NCBI RefSeq assembly: GCF_020554865.1
Contig: NZ_JAJCIC010000042.1
Location: forward strand, 1-26,800
Source: Lacrimispora sp. 210928-DFI.3.58
Lineage (GTDB): Bacteria; Bacillota; Clostridia; Lachnospirales; Lachnospiraceae
DNA length: 26,800 bases
Reading direction: 5' to 3'
Each line of letters begins with the position of its first letter. The stretch's first letter is position 1. Shown piece after piece: positions 8,327-16,127 of the stretch. The translations under genes and the position numbers were made by a program. The notes under the pieces were generated by a model, which saw nothing but the letters and a program-made list of their open reading frames with translations, searched no databases and was not told the DNA's origin.

Positions 8327-8590
8327 TTGGCTAATATTAAATCTGCAAAAAAGAGAATCTTAGTAAACGAGACTAAGGCTGCTAGAAACAAAGCGATCAG
8401 ATCCAAGGTTAAGACTGCAATCAAGAAGGTAGATGCTGCTGTTGCTGCTGGGGATAAGGCTGCTGCCCAGGCTGCACTGTTAGCTGCTATCGCAGAGATC
8501 GACAAGGCTTGCACAAAGGGAGTATATCACAAGAACAATGCTTCCCGCAAAGTATCCCGCGTAACCAAGGCTGCTAATTCCATCGCTTAA
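8327..8590 (+). CDS. rpsT: 30S ribosomal protein S20
   Basis: S20 binds the 5' domain of 16S rRNA and is a primary assembly protein of the small subunit. The 87-residue product starts MANIKSAKKRILVNETKAARNKA, is rich in Lys and Ala, and has the usual all-helical layout. The initiation codon is TTG at 8327. No in-frame ATG gives the conserved MANIKSAKKR N-terminus, and GGAGG at 8313-8317 lies nine bases upstream, so TTG is well supported. TTG starts in rpsT are known in other bacteria (the E. coli gene uses UUG) and limit its translation. A consensus promoter lies upstream and a strong terminator downstream, so it is monocistronic. Confidence 0.97.
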   Translation: MANIKSAKKRILVNETKAARNKAIRSKVKTAIKKVDAAVAAGDKAAAQAALLAAIAEIDKACTKGVYHKNNASRKVSRVTKAANSIA

Positions 8591-8666
8591 TTTATAGAAT
8601 TAATGTAACTGTACAGATACCAAACAGTTGCGAACTGATATTTTGTTAAGGAATTTCAGACATGAT

Positions 8667-8700
8667 ATCCTTCCGGACTAACCCACCGGAAGGATTTTTT
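8667..8700 (+). terminator. Intrinsic terminator of rpsT
   Basis: ATCCTTCCGG (8667-8676) and CCGGAAGGAT (8686-8695) form a perfect 10-bp stem with a nine-base loop, followed by TTTTTT. It lies 77 bases after the rpsT stop and also just beyond the end of the convergent MocR gene. Confidence 0.92.
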
Positions 8701-8722
8701 ATATCATATGTATCCCCTGGAC

Positions 8723-10138
8723 TTATCCAGTGCATGAACAATGATTTTCTTCTAAATAGTTTTTCAAAATATGCAGTCCACGTTCTAACTTTTTTGTATT
8801 TTCAGCAGAACACAAAGAAACCCGCAAAAAACTCTGTTCCGTATTTCCGGTAACTGCAAACCGATCTGAATGATAGACACGCACTCCCTGATTTAACAGG
8901 TCATCTTCTATCTCGTGAAATGGCCTTTGTACATTGATCGGAAGCCATTGATAATAGCTTATGACGTTTCCGTTTTTGTTATAAAAGTCAGGAAAATATT
9001 TCGCATACAGCAGGCAATTCCTTTTTGTCCAGTGCTGCTTTTTGGCAGCGATTTTGTATGCGTTTCCGTTCAATATCAGTTCCGTAATAATCTCCGCATC
9101 AAAAGATGAGGTCTTGATATTAACATTCAGGAGTCCATGCCGGATAGCGCCCTCAAAATCTTCGCCAAACGCCATATAGGCAATGCGAAGTCCCGGACAA
9201 AGACTTTTCGTCATTCCGCATATATATACGCTCTGTCCGTTCAAAAGATCAAACATAGACGGCAAAGCCTTACCATCTGCGGCGAGCAGCCATGTGGATA
9301 TGTCATCTTCCACTAAAATCAAATGATTCTTTTGGATTACTGCTGCAAGTTCCTGGCGCCGCTTGACCGGAATGGTAATGGTAGTAGGGTTTGCGCAAGT
9401 TGGAATTAAGTAAATGCCTTTTATTCTGTTGATCGTACATTGCTTTTGCAGTTCTTCCGGGAGCATTCCCTTTTCATCTCCCTTAACAGGAATTAAAATA
9501 AGATGAAGCAATCTAGCCAATTCAATAAAGTTTGAATAGGTATATTCATCAGCAGCAATCTTATCGCCGGGAGAAAACAGCGATAAAAATGCCACAGTCA
9601 AAGCATTTTGCGCCCCTGCGAAAATTGCGGTATGTTCACAGTCCGTATGCGCTCCTAATTGCTCCATCCAGCGGACCCCAGCCGCAAGCTGATGCGGATG
9701 TCCGGCAGGATGAGAATATCCATAGAGGTTTCTCAGGTATCCCTTTTTTATGACATCCTGTGTCGCCTGTTCGATCAATTCGCTGTACTCACTAAAACCA
9801 TTGATCGCCCCCATTTCAATGCACATGTCGGAAAGGCGTGCTGCCGTGATCGTAATATCTTCCGCAGAATGCGGGGAAACAAAGGTCCCTTTTCCTGTTG
9901 TTCCGTAAATCAGCCCTTTCTTTTTGCATACCTCATACACTCTGGTAATTGTCGTATAATTCAGATCAAGATAATCTGCAATTTCACGCTGCGGAGGAAG
10001 TTTTGTTCCTGCTTTTAATAAATTGTTTCTGATCTTATATTCCAAATCTTCCGCAAGAGATTTGTAATACGGCGGTTTCAGCCCTTCCTTTTCCGGCTTC
10101 CATGTTAAAGGATAACTGTCAAATGAATTTACCGGCAT
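8723..10138 (-). CDS. MocR-type transcriptional regulator (GntR wHTH fused to aminotransferase domain)
   Basis: MocR proteins join an N-terminal GntR winged helix to a fold-type I aminotransferase domain that binds PLP and usually acts as a sensor, not an enzyme. The winged helix spans about residues 25-95 (AGTKLPPQREIADYLDLNYTTITRVYEV, then GLIYGTTGKGTFVS). The aminotransferase domain follows, with the probable PLP-binding lysine in ICGMTKSLCPGLRIAYMA. I start at ATG 10138 because AAGGGGG lies eight bases upstream; an in-frame TTG at 10159 would overlap that site. The product is 471 residues, normal for the family. It is divergent from the PhzF gene and probably controls it through the shared palindrome at 10168-10193. 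Both genes are AT-richer than the core. Confidence 0.92.
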   Translation of the reverse strand: MPVNSFDSYPLTWKPEKEGLKPPYYKSLAEDLEYKIRNNLLKAGTKLPPQREIADYLDLNYTTITRVYEVCKKKGLIYGTTGKGTFVSPHSAEDITITAARLSDMCIEMGAINGFSEYSELIEQATQDVIKKGYLRNLYGYSHPAGHPHQLAAGVRWMEQLGAHTDCEHTAIFAGAQNALTVAFLSLFSPGDKIAADEYTYSNFIELARLLHLILIPVKGDEKGMLPEELQKQCTINRIKGIYLIPTCANPTTITIPVKRRQELAAVIQKNHLILVEDDISTWLLAADGKALPSMFDLLNGQSVYICGMTKSLCPGLRIAYMAFGEDFEGAIRHGLLNVNIKTSSFDAEIITELILNGNAYKIAAKKQHWTKRNCLLYAKYFPDFYNKNGNVISYYQWLPINVQRPFHEIEDDLLNQGVRVYHSDRFAVTGNTEQSFLRVSLCSAENTKKLERGLHILKNYLEENHCSCTG

Positions 10139-10167
10139 GCGCAATTCCCCCTTTATCAAAATTGTTT

Positions 10168-10193
10168 TACATACAATTTTTATATTGTATGTA
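10168..10193. promoter_or_regulatory. Perfect palindromic operator between mocR and phzF
   Basis: TACATACAAT (10168-10177) and ATTGTATGTA (10184-10193) are perfect inverted arms around TTTTAT. The right arm contains the likely -35 box of the PhzF gene. The natural ligand-sensing candidate is the divergent MocR protein, so this is probably its binding site and gives autoregulation as well. Confidence 0.75.
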
Positions 10194-10213
10194 TTTTACC
10201 AGGCCGATATAAT
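10185..10213 (+). promoter_or_regulatory. Probable promoter of the PhzF-family gene
   Basis: TTGTAT (10185-10190) and TATAAT (10208-10213) are 17 bases apart. The -35 lies inside the palindrome, so a protein bound there would block polymerase or contact it directly. Confidence 0.7.
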
Positions 10214-10246
10214 AAAATCAAGAGAGAGAAAAGGAGTGAGCCACAA

Positions 10247-11035
10247 ATGCAAACAATGAAACAATATGTAGTTGACGCTTTTACCGACAAGGTTTTTGCC
10301 GGAAATCCCGCGGCGGTCTGTATCATGGACAAATGGCTGCCTGATGATACGATGCAAAAAATCGCTATTGAAAACAATTTATCGGAAACTGCTTTTGCGG
10401 TAAAGGAAAATGGGAAATACCATCTTCGCTGGTTTACACCTGGCGGCGAGGTAGAGCTTTGCGGACACGCCACCCTTGCAACGTCTTATGTTCTTATGCG
10501 ATTTACGGAACCGGAGTGTAAGCAGGTTCAATTTGATACATTAAGCGGAGTGTTGACCGTAAAAAGGGATAATGATCTGCTCGTTATGGATTTTCCTTCC
10601 TTTTCACTTATGTCTATTGATATTACAGATATACTCATCCGGGCAATCGGCATAAGGCCCTCTAAGGCTTATATCGGCGCTGATATCGTCTGCGTACTGG
10701 ATAGCGAGGAACAGGTTAAAAAGGTTATCCCCGATCTTGATATCATACGTGGGCTGGACGGTTTATGCCTGCATGTCACGTCAAAGGGAACCTCTTACGA
10801 CTGCGTCACCCGCACCTTTGCACCAAAATGTAATGTTTCAGAAGATCCTGTCTGCGGCAGAGGACATTGTCATGTGATCCCTTTATGGGCAAAAGAATTA
10901 GGAAAAAATGAGCTGACTGCTTATCAGGCATCCAGCAGGGGCGGTGTCTTATATTGCCGCTATGAAGGAGAACGAACTGTTTTAAGCGGAAAAGCTGCCC
11001 TTTTTTCCGAAGCGCAAATCTATTTTGGGGATTAA
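10247..11035 (+). CDS. PhzF-family isomerase-like protein
   Basis: PhzF proteins have a diaminopimelate-epimerase-like two-lobed fold. The namesake isomerises a phenazine precursor, but most bacterial members have no known substrate. The N-terminus MKQYVVDAFTDKVFAGNPAAVC, the catalytic glutamate region ENNLSETAFAV (Glu near residue 48), WFTPGGEVELCGHATLATSYVL and the later EDPVCGRGHCHVIPLWAK are all family motifs. It is 262 residues, near normal length. AAGGAG ends about ten bases before ATG 10247; an in-frame ATG at 10256 is possible. No phenazine genes are nearby, so phenazine synthesis is not implied. The divergent MocR suggests an amino-acid or amine-related substrate, which is inference. 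Confidence 0.9.
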   Translation: MQTMKQYVVDAFTDKVFAGNPAAVCIMDKWLPDDTMQKIAIENNLSETAFAVKENGKYHLRWFTPGGEVELCGHATLATSYVLMRFTEPECKQVQFDTLSGVLTVKRDNDLLVMDFPSFSLMSIDITDILIRAIGIRPSKAYIGADIVCVLDSEEQVKKVIPDLDIIRGLDGLCLHVTSKGTSYDCVTRTFAPKCNVSEDPVCGRGHCHVIPLWAKELGKNELTAYQASSRGGVLYCRYEGERTVLSGKAALFSEAQIYFGD

Positions 11036-11059
11036 CGAAACAAGAACAAGCCCCAAACA

Positions 11060-11083
11060 GCATCCTGCAGAGCAACAGGATGC
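11060..11083. repeat. Short inverted repeat after the PhzF gene
   Basis: GCATCCTG (11060-11067) and CAGGATGC (11076-11083) are perfect 8-bp arms 25 bases beyond the PhzF stop. There is no T-run, so this is at best a weak terminator or RNA stabiliser. Confidence 0.4.
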
Positions 11084-11097
11084 ACATAGAAAACAGA

Positions 11098-11127
11098 GAG
11101 CTGACCACCTTTAAAAGTGATCAGCTC
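11098..11127. terminator. Hairpin between convergent genes, possible bidirectional terminator
   Basis: GAGCTGACCAC (11098-11108) pairs with GTGATCAGCTC (11117-11127) over 11 positions with one G-T or A-C position and an eight-base AT-rich loop. It sits between the convergent PhzF and cytidylate-kinase-like genes. The T-rich tail is poor on both strands, so efficiency is uncertain. Confidence 0.5.
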
Positions 11128-11166
11128 CCTGTCTGTCATCCATTAAGCCTGATGGCCTGAAGATCA

Positions 11167-11751
11167 TCATTTTACCCGCTCTATATAGGAAAGTGCCACC
11201 TCCACACAGCCGTCCACTCCGATCAGGCCGCTGTTTAAGCAAATATCGTAGGCCTCCATTTTCCCCCATTCGGCGGTGGAATAATACTCGTGGTATGCCT
11301 TGCGGCGTTTGTCTACGGCCTGGATATTGGCTTTGATGTTGTATCTTGCAAGCTCCGGGTGCACCTGCATAATGCGCCGGATACGGCATTCCAGGTCTGC
11401 ATATACATAGATATTGATCGCCTGAGGCAGTATGGCATCTGCGCATCTGCCCACGATCACACTGGGGCCTTCTTCTGCCAGGCGCTTGATCACTGCCTCC
11501 TGGGCAGCATAGATGCGCTGTGTGACAGATGTCTGTGAATGGCCGGAACCATGAAGAACGGAAAAACCGTCCACATCCGGTTCCAGGTCATCGTGAGCTT
11601 CCAGGATCGCCGGTTCAATATCCCCTTCCTCTGCTATCATGGCAATGAGTTCCTTCCCATAAAAAGGAATCCCCAAGCGTTTGGCAAGCTTTTCCCCCAT
11701 CTCCTTGCCACCGCTCCCATATTGACGGCTGATTGTAATGACCTTGCTCAT
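11167..11751 (-). CDS. Cytidylate kinase-like family protein
   Basis: This is a small P-loop kinase of the cytidylate-kinase-like group, common in clostridia. The N-terminus KVITISRQYGSGGKEMGEKLAKRLG contains the nucleotide-binding loop. GPSVIVGRCADAIL and a basic lid-like stretch (ECRIRRIMQVH, VDKRRKAYHEYY) follow. True CMP kinase has a longer NMP-binding domain, so the phosphate acceptor here is unknown. I place the start at ATG 11751, where GGAGG is seven bases upstream. An ATG at 11757 directly abuts that site and would be too close. The product is then 194 residues. It is on the same strand as the YwlG-family gene and holA. Confidence 0.85.
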   Translation of the reverse strand: MSKVITISRQYGSGGKEMGEKLAKRLGIPFYGKELIAMIAEEGDIEPAILEAHDDLEPDVDGFSVLHGSGHSQTSVTQRIYAAQEAVIKRLAEEGPSVIVGRCADAILPQAINIYVYADLECRIRRIMQVHPELARYNIKANIQAVDKRRKAYHEYYSTAEWGKMEAYDICLNSGLIGVDGCVEVALSYIERVK

Positions 11752-11832
11752 AACCATACCTCCTTCGCTTTCCTGATATTCTCTATCTTCACGCCTTTCG
11801 CCTTACAGGCAGAAGGCCCTTAGGATACCTGT

Positions 11833-12399
11833 TTACATGTTCCCCTCATTATATCTGGCACGGATTCCTCCGATGAATTTGGGACGGGTGCGGGCGCAGA
11901 CCACGTGAGCTCCTCCGATCTCCTTTGTCTGTATGCGCACCGGGACCGCCACATCCTTTAAATGCATCCCGATCAAAGTGTCTCCGATGTCAATGCCTGC
12001 ATGGGCGCGGATGTGCTCCACCGCCACGGGCTGCTTTAAGGTTCCATAGGCAGCCGTTGCAAAGGACCCGCCTGCTTTTAGCTGGGGAACTACATTGACC
12101 GGTTCATAGCCGTATTTGAGGGCAGCCTCCTCCTCCAGGATCAATGCCCTGTTTAAATGCTCACAGCACTGGGCAGCCAGGTAAATGCCCATGGGTTCCA
12201 GCTCCTCGTAGAGCGCCTGGTAAACAGTCCGGCCGATCTCCTCGCTGGAATGGGAGCCGATCTTAAAGCTGCCGATCTCACTTGAGGAGCAGCCCACCAC
12301 CAGGATCTGGCCCGGCTTCAGGGAGGCCGCTTCAAGGAGCTCCCTTAATACGTTTTTTGCCTGTTGTCTGATCTCTTCTAATACCATTGTCTCTGACAT
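11833..12399 (-). CDS. YwlG / UPF0340 (TIGR01440) family protein
   Basis: The 188-residue product matches the UPF0340 family, conserved in Firmicutes (B. subtilis YwlG) and of unknown biochemical function. Family features seen are ILVVGCSSSEIGSFKIGSHSSEEIG near the N-terminus, GIYLAAQCCEHLNRALILEEEAA in the middle with a Cys pair, and IGDTLIGMHLKDVAVPVR towards the end. It is soluble, with no membrane segment. GAGGTGA precedes ATG 12399. It sits between holA and the cytidylate-kinase-like gene, all on the minus strand, with a 65-base gap after holA. Confidence 0.9.
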   Translation of the reverse strand: MSETMVLEEIRQQAKNVLRELLEAASLKPGQILVVGCSSSEIGSFKIGSHSSEEIGRTVYQALYEELEPMGIYLAAQCCEHLNRALILEEEAALKYGYEPVNVVPQLKAGGSFATAAYGTLKQPVAVEHIRAHAGIDIGDTLIGMHLKDVAVPVRIQTKEIGGAHVVCARTRPKFIGGIRARYNEGNM

Positions 12400-12464
12400 G
12401 ATTTCACCTCTTATTTTATGTTTGATATGTTGTCTGCCCTTCGGGGCGGGCAGTGGATCGTAAA

Positions 12465-13442
12465 TTAATACCGGTTAGCGATCAAAAGCTCCACTGCCAA
12501 TCTGTCCTGGAGCTTTCCTGTTTTGACGCCTTCCTCTGCATCTACACATAGATTTACATAGGATAAGATCTGTTCGTTTGTAAAATTCTTTGCCTGGAGC
12601 ATGACTTTTCCCGTAACAAAGGGCTGGAGCTTTAATTTAGAGGAAATGGTGCTCTTATCCATGCCCTTTCCCATGAGCTCCTTTACCTGCAGGATCTGGT
12701 TGAACTGGCGTGCGATCAAAAACAGGATGCGCATGGGCGGTTCCTTTAAGGTCAGCAGGTCTTCGTACAGATCCATGGCCTTTTTTGTCTGACGGTTGGC
12801 GATGGCTGTTATCATATCAAAAATTTTGTTGGTGACCTGGGTGGTGCAGATGGCTTCCACGTCCTCATCTGTGATCACATCCCGGCCCAGGGTGTAGCTT
12901 ATGAGCTTTTCCAGCTCGGAACTGATGTTTTCCATGTCATCTCCTGTTTTGCTTAAGAAAAACTCCATGGTGCGGCCTGTGATCCTTTTCCCGCTCTTTG
13001 CCAGTATGCCTGCTGCCCATCTTCCCAGCTGGGCAGAGTCCTGCCTCGTCATCTCGGCAATGCAGCCCCATTTTTTCACTGCCTTGTACAGCTTACTCCG
13101 CTTGTCTACCTCGGTCTCAGCAAAAAGCAGGCAGGTGGTATCCGGAATGTTCTCAATGTAACTGCTGATCTCCTCTGCCCCTGCACCGCCCTTGAACCAG
13201 CCGCTGTCCTCTATGAGGATCAGGCGCTTTTCCGCGAAAAAGGGCATGGTATCCGCTAAGGCAATGATCTCACTAACTGGTATTCCCTTCCCTTCATAAT
13301 AATTGTAGTTCATGGTATCGCCGTTTGTGATGGCTTCCCGCAGGCGGTTTTTATAGCTTTTCTTTAAAAAAGCTTCTTCGCCGTAGAGGAGATATGCGGT
13401 TTTGAAGGTGTGGGCTTTTATGTGTTCATTTAGGGTCTGCAT
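12465..13442 (-). CDS. holA: DNA polymerase III subunit delta
   Basis: HolA is the clamp-opening subunit of the clamp loader, binding the beta clamp and working with tau and delta-prime. The 325-residue product shows the N-terminal region AYLLYGEEAFLKKSYKNRLREA, the domain I strand PFFAEKRLILIEDSGWF with its clamp-contacting hydrophobics, and a C-terminal helical collar domain (MRILFLIARQFNQILQVKELM). Length is standard. AAGGA precedes ATG 13442. It is the first gene of a probable run with the YwlG-family gene. holA next to rpsT and gpr is usual in clostridia; here the mocR-phzF pair and small genes lie between. Confidence 0.95.
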   Translation of the reverse strand: MQTLNEHIKAHTFKTAYLLYGEEAFLKKSYKNRLREAITNGDTMNYNYYEGKGIPVSEIIALADTMPFFAEKRLILIEDSGWFKGGAGAEEISSYIENIPDTTCLLFAETEVDKRSKLYKAVKKWGCIAEMTRQDSAQLGRWAAGILAKSGKRITGRTMEFFLSKTGDDMENISSELEKLISYTLGRDVITDEDVEAICTTQVTNKIFDMITAIANRQTKKAMDLYEDLLTLKEPPMRILFLIARQFNQILQVKELMGKGMDKSTISSKLKLQPFVTGKVMLQAKNFTNEQILSYVNLCVDAEEGVKTGKLQDRLAVELLIANRY

Positions 13443-13471
13443 GAATGTCCGGTCCTTTCATCTCTGCTAAG

Positions 13472-13480
13472 ATTATAACA
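13472..13480 (-). promoter_or_regulatory. Probable extended -10 of the holA promoter
   Basis: On the minus strand TGTTATAAT gives a TATAAT hexamer preceded by the extended TGn motif. A fair -35 (CATACA) is 17 bases upstream. The start site would be about 20 bases before the holA ATG. Confidence 0.5.
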
Positions 13481-13564
13481 TATTTTTCTCAAATTGTATG
13501 TGCTAATTGGGGATTTTTCCTAAATATTCACGAAAATTTTGCAGCTGTCCGGACAAGCAGACAG

Positions 13565-14434
13565 TCACGGCAGTTCTTCCACACGAGAGCGCAGGCATTC
13601 GATGAATCTGCGGCTTGCTATGGTTAAGCTGGCTTTATCCTTATACCCGATGGCGATCGTGCGCTTGATGGGAGGCTCTGTGGGCCGCAGGACAATATCA
13701 TAGTTTGTCCGGTGCAGGATCAGCTCCGCCAAAATGCTGACCCCCAGGCCGGCCTCCACCATGGTCATGATCGTATAGTCGTCATGGATGATGTATTTGA
13801 TATTTGGTTTTACCTTTATGGAAGCAAAGGCTTCCAGAGGCTCATAGTAATGTCCCTCCTCAAGCAGGATGAACGGCTCACCTGCCAGATCTTTCAGTGA
13901 TACGGTCTCATTTTCCGCCAGTGCATGCTGCGGCGGGAGCACTGCCAGCATATCCCCCTGCTTTAATACGATCGTCTCGATCCCGCTCACTGCCGCCGGG
14001 TTTACAAATCCGAAGTCGATCATACCGGTCTTGATCCACTCCTGGATGGAGGTATAATCTCCCTGATGGATCACAAATTCCACGCCGGGATACTGCTCCT
14101 TAAATTCTTTTAATAATTCCGGCAGCCAGTGCACAGAGATGCTGGCCAGAGTGCCCATGCGGATCACGCCTGTCTCCAGCCCTTTGATCTCCTTTGTCTT
14201 TTCCCGGACCATATGGTACTGGAAAATAAGCTGCTCAATATGGGGATACAGCTCCTCTCCCTCCGGGGTCAGTTTGATACCGCTTCGGAAACGGTTGATC
14301 AGCTTGATGGAAAGCTCGTCCTCTAATGAGGCGATCATCTGGCTCATGGCAGACTGGGAATATCCCATGGCCTCCGCTGCTTTGGAAAAGCTTCCAAATT
14401 CTACGATCTTTTGAAGAGCAATATATTTGTTCAT
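13565..14434 (-). CDS. LysR-family transcriptional regulator
   Basis: The 289-residue protein has the LysR layout. A winged helix-turn-helix occupies about residues 1-60 (ALQKIVEFGSFSKAAEAMGYSQSAMSQMIASLEDELSIKLINR). A linker helix and a periplasmic-binding-protein-like effector domain follow from about residue 88 (GVIRMGTLASISVHWLPELLKEFKEQYPGVEF). It probably binds a small molecule from the pathway served by the divergent genes. It is divergent from the YbaK-type gene and MFS transporter across a 101-base spacer, the classic arrangement for LysR control of a neighbour. Only AAGGA at a long distance precedes the ATG. The effector is not readable. Confidence 0.93.
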   Translation of the reverse strand: MNKYIALQKIVEFGSFSKAAEAMGYSQSAMSQMIASLEDELSIKLINRFRSGIKLTPEGEELYPHIEQLIFQYHMVREKTKEIKGLETGVIRMGTLASISVHWLPELLKEFKEQYPGVEFVIHQGDYTSIQEWIKTGMIDFGFVNPAAVSGIETIVLKQGDMLAVLPPQHALAENETVSLKDLAGEPFILLEEGHYYEPLEAFASIKVKPNIKYIIHDDYTIMTMVEAGLGVSILAELILHRTNYDIVLRPTEPPIKRTIAIGYKDKASLTIASRRFIECLRSRVEELP

Positions 14435-14475
14435 ATTACATCACTTTTCCTTATATTAGAATTAGAAATTTTTGT

Positions 14476-14505
14476 TTTACTTATATTGTATGCCAGATAT
14501 ATAAT
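14476..14505 (+). promoter_or_regulatory. Probable promoter of the ybaK-like/MFS unit
   Basis: TTTACT (14476-14481) and TATAAT (14500-14505) are 18 bases apart in the spacer from the divergent lysR gene. TTATATT occurs twice, near 14451 and 14481, and may be part of the LysR binding region. Confidence 0.6.
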
Positions 14506-14535
14506 ACGGTCAAGAAAGCAATGGAGGTATTTGAA

Positions 14536-14847
14536 ATGTCTTACGAAAAAGTAAAACGGTATTTTGACAATGTTGGATCAGGCAGACATATCACTGTCCG
14601 GCAGGAAACCGGCGATACGGTGGAGCATGCAGCTAAGGCCATTGGATGGGAGCCTGCGCGGATCGCAAAGACCATGTCCTTTCTGCTGAATGACGGACCC
14701 ATTCTTGTGGCAATGGCCGGGGATGCGGGAGGAAGCCTAAACAGCACCATCCATATGACTCTGGAGGAGTTCATCACCCATTTCCATATGACAGAATGGG
14801 TTGACCTGTGCAAAGGCTGGCTTGCCAACGGGGAGGTCGACAGTTAA
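14536..14847 (+). CDS. YbaK/EbsC-type aminoacyl-tRNA deacylase with internal deletion
   Basis: The start MSYEKVKRYFDNVGSGRHIT and VEHAAKAIGWEPARIAKTMSFLL match YbaK/EbsC proteins, which hydrolyse mischarged aminoacyl-tRNA. The end, MTEWVDLCKGW, matches the family C-terminus. The whole product is only 103 residues, where relatives have about 155-160. The missing part lies between AMAGDA (residue 64) and GGSLNSTIHMTLEEF. It should contain the middle of the fold, so the enzyme is probably dead although the frame is intact. ATG 14536 has GGAGG eight bases upstream. The stop is one base before the start of the MFS gene, so the short frame may now act mainly as a translational lead-in. The frame also extends upstream to 14326, but that part lies inside lysR. 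Confidence 0.8.
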   Translation: MSYEKVKRYFDNVGSGRHITVRQETGDTVEHAAKAIGWEPARIAKTMSFLLNDGPILVAMAGDAGGSLNSTIHMTLEEFITHFHMTEWVDLCKGWLANGEVDS

Positions 14848-14848
14848 C

Positions 14849-16021
14849 ATGGATTCTACTGTTTTTATCACGATCGCCGCCTGCCTGACCTATGGGATCA
14901 GCGCCGGGATCCGTGCCAATTACGGGATCCTTCTGGGTCCTATTTCAGAAAGCAGCGGCGCCGGCTATTCTTCCGTCAGCTTTGTGCTTGCAGTGGCCCA
15001 GCTCTTTTTCGGTATCATGCAGCCTGTTTTTGGCGTGGCAGCCTTAAAGAAATCAAATCCCTTTGTGCTCCGCAGCGGCATTGCACTGACAACAGCGGGA
15101 CTGCTGCTGCTCCCCTTATGCAGATCCATGTGGACATTAATGCTGGTCTTAGGCATTATCCTGCCCTCCGGCACAGCGGCATTGTCATTCGGCATTATTA
15201 TGGGAACCATTACACCAAAGCTCTCTCCCGATGCAGCCCCGGCGGTGTCAGGTGTTGTGACTGCCAGCAGCGGCGTGGGAAGCACCATCCTTTCACCTGT
15301 CATCCAGGCCCTGACCGCCCTGGGCGGCCTGACCGGAGCAGCCCTCTTTCTGGGGATCCCCGCCCTGCTTCTGCTTCCGGTATCCATTTTCATGTGCCGT
15401 CCCGGAGCAGCAAAGCAGCAGATTGCAGATGCAGGCCAACATGATGTCCGCCTCGGACAAATGTTAAAGGAGGCCCTGCAGGATAAAAACTACTGGTTTT
15501 TGTTGGCCGGCTTTTTCACCTGCGGCTTCCATATGGCGATCATCGAAACCCATCTGTACACACAGATCACTACCTTTGGCTTTACCGACCAGGTAGCGGC
15601 CTTCGCCTTTTCTGCCTACGGCATTGCCACAATGGCTGGGGCTGTTGTGAGCGGAATGCTCTGCAGCCGATTTTCCATGAAAAAGGTTTTAAGCGGCATA
15701 TATGCTTTCAGAGTGCTCATGGTGCCAGCATTTCTTTTTTTGCCAAAAACACTGGTCACCATCTATGGATTTGCAATCCTTCTCGGCCTCACGGGAAATG
15801 CCACCGTGCCTCCCACGTCCGGGATCACGGAGCGCCTCTTTGGTGCCGCGAAGCTGGCCACTCTGTTTGGGATCGTGTTTTTCTCCCACCAGATCGGCAG
15901 CTTCTTAAGCGCTTGGCTTGGAGGGATCTGTTTGGCTGCCACAGGGGAATACGGCCTGATCTGGATTGCAGATATGATGCTGGCAGCAATGGCGGCTGCG
16001 GTGAGCTGGAAAATAAAATAG
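14849..16021 (+). CDS. MFS transporter
   Basis: This is a 12-helix major facilitator of about 390 residues. Visible landmarks are NYGILLGPISESSGAGYSSVSF at the start, the loop ALKKSNPFVLR between helices 2 and 3, a central hydrophilic loop near residue 190, and FHMAIIETHLYTQ at the start of the second half. The layout resembles monocarboxylate/oxalate-type carriers, but the substrate is unknown. ATG 14849 follows the TAA of the YbaK-type frame by one base, with GGGAGG 12 bases upstream, so translation is probably coupled. The divergent LysR is the likely regulator. It is clearly homologous along its whole length to the transporter at 24625-25848. Confidence 0.9.
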   Translation: MDSTVFITIAACLTYGISAGIRANYGILLGPISESSGAGYSSVSFVLAVAQLFFGIMQPVFGVAALKKSNPFVLRSGIALTTAGLLLLPLCRSMWTLMLVLGIILPSGTAALSFGIIMGTITPKLSPDAAPAVSGVVTASSGVGSTILSPVIQALTALGGLTGAALFLGIPALLLLPVSIFMCRPGAAKQQIADAGQHDVRLGQMLKEALQDKNYWFLLAGFFTCGFHMAIIETHLYTQITTFGFTDQVAAFAFSAYGIATMAGAVVSGMLCSRFSMKKVLSGIYAFRVLMVPAFLFLPKTLVTIYGFAILLGLTGNATVPPTSGITERLFGAAKLATLFGIVFFSHQIGSFLSAWLGGICLAATGEYGLIWIADMMLAAMAAAVSWKIK

Positions 16022-16031
16022 GAAAGGCACA

Positions 16032-16060
16032 TTGATATTGTTTTCAGGATAAAGTATACT
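16032..16060 (+). promoter_or_regulatory. Promoter of the MazG-like gene
   Basis: TTGATA (16032-16037) and TATACT (16055-16060) are 17 bases apart. They lie just after the MFS stop and about 70 bases before the MazG-like start. Confidence 0.75.
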
Positions 16061-16127
16061 AAATCGTGGATATATCCGAAAGGTTATCCGGCTTTGTTGT
16101 AAACCTTATAGATCCTGGAGGCTGCCA

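Noticed and set aside
8251..8514. Minus-strand open frame of 87 codons over rpsT
   Set aside because: It is the antisense shadow of the Ala/Lys-rich S20 gene and has no recognisable protein features.
14326..14535. Upstream extension of the YbaK-type frame
   Set aside because: It lies antisense within the lysR coding region and divergent promoter; GGAGG at 14523-14527 fixes the start at 14536.
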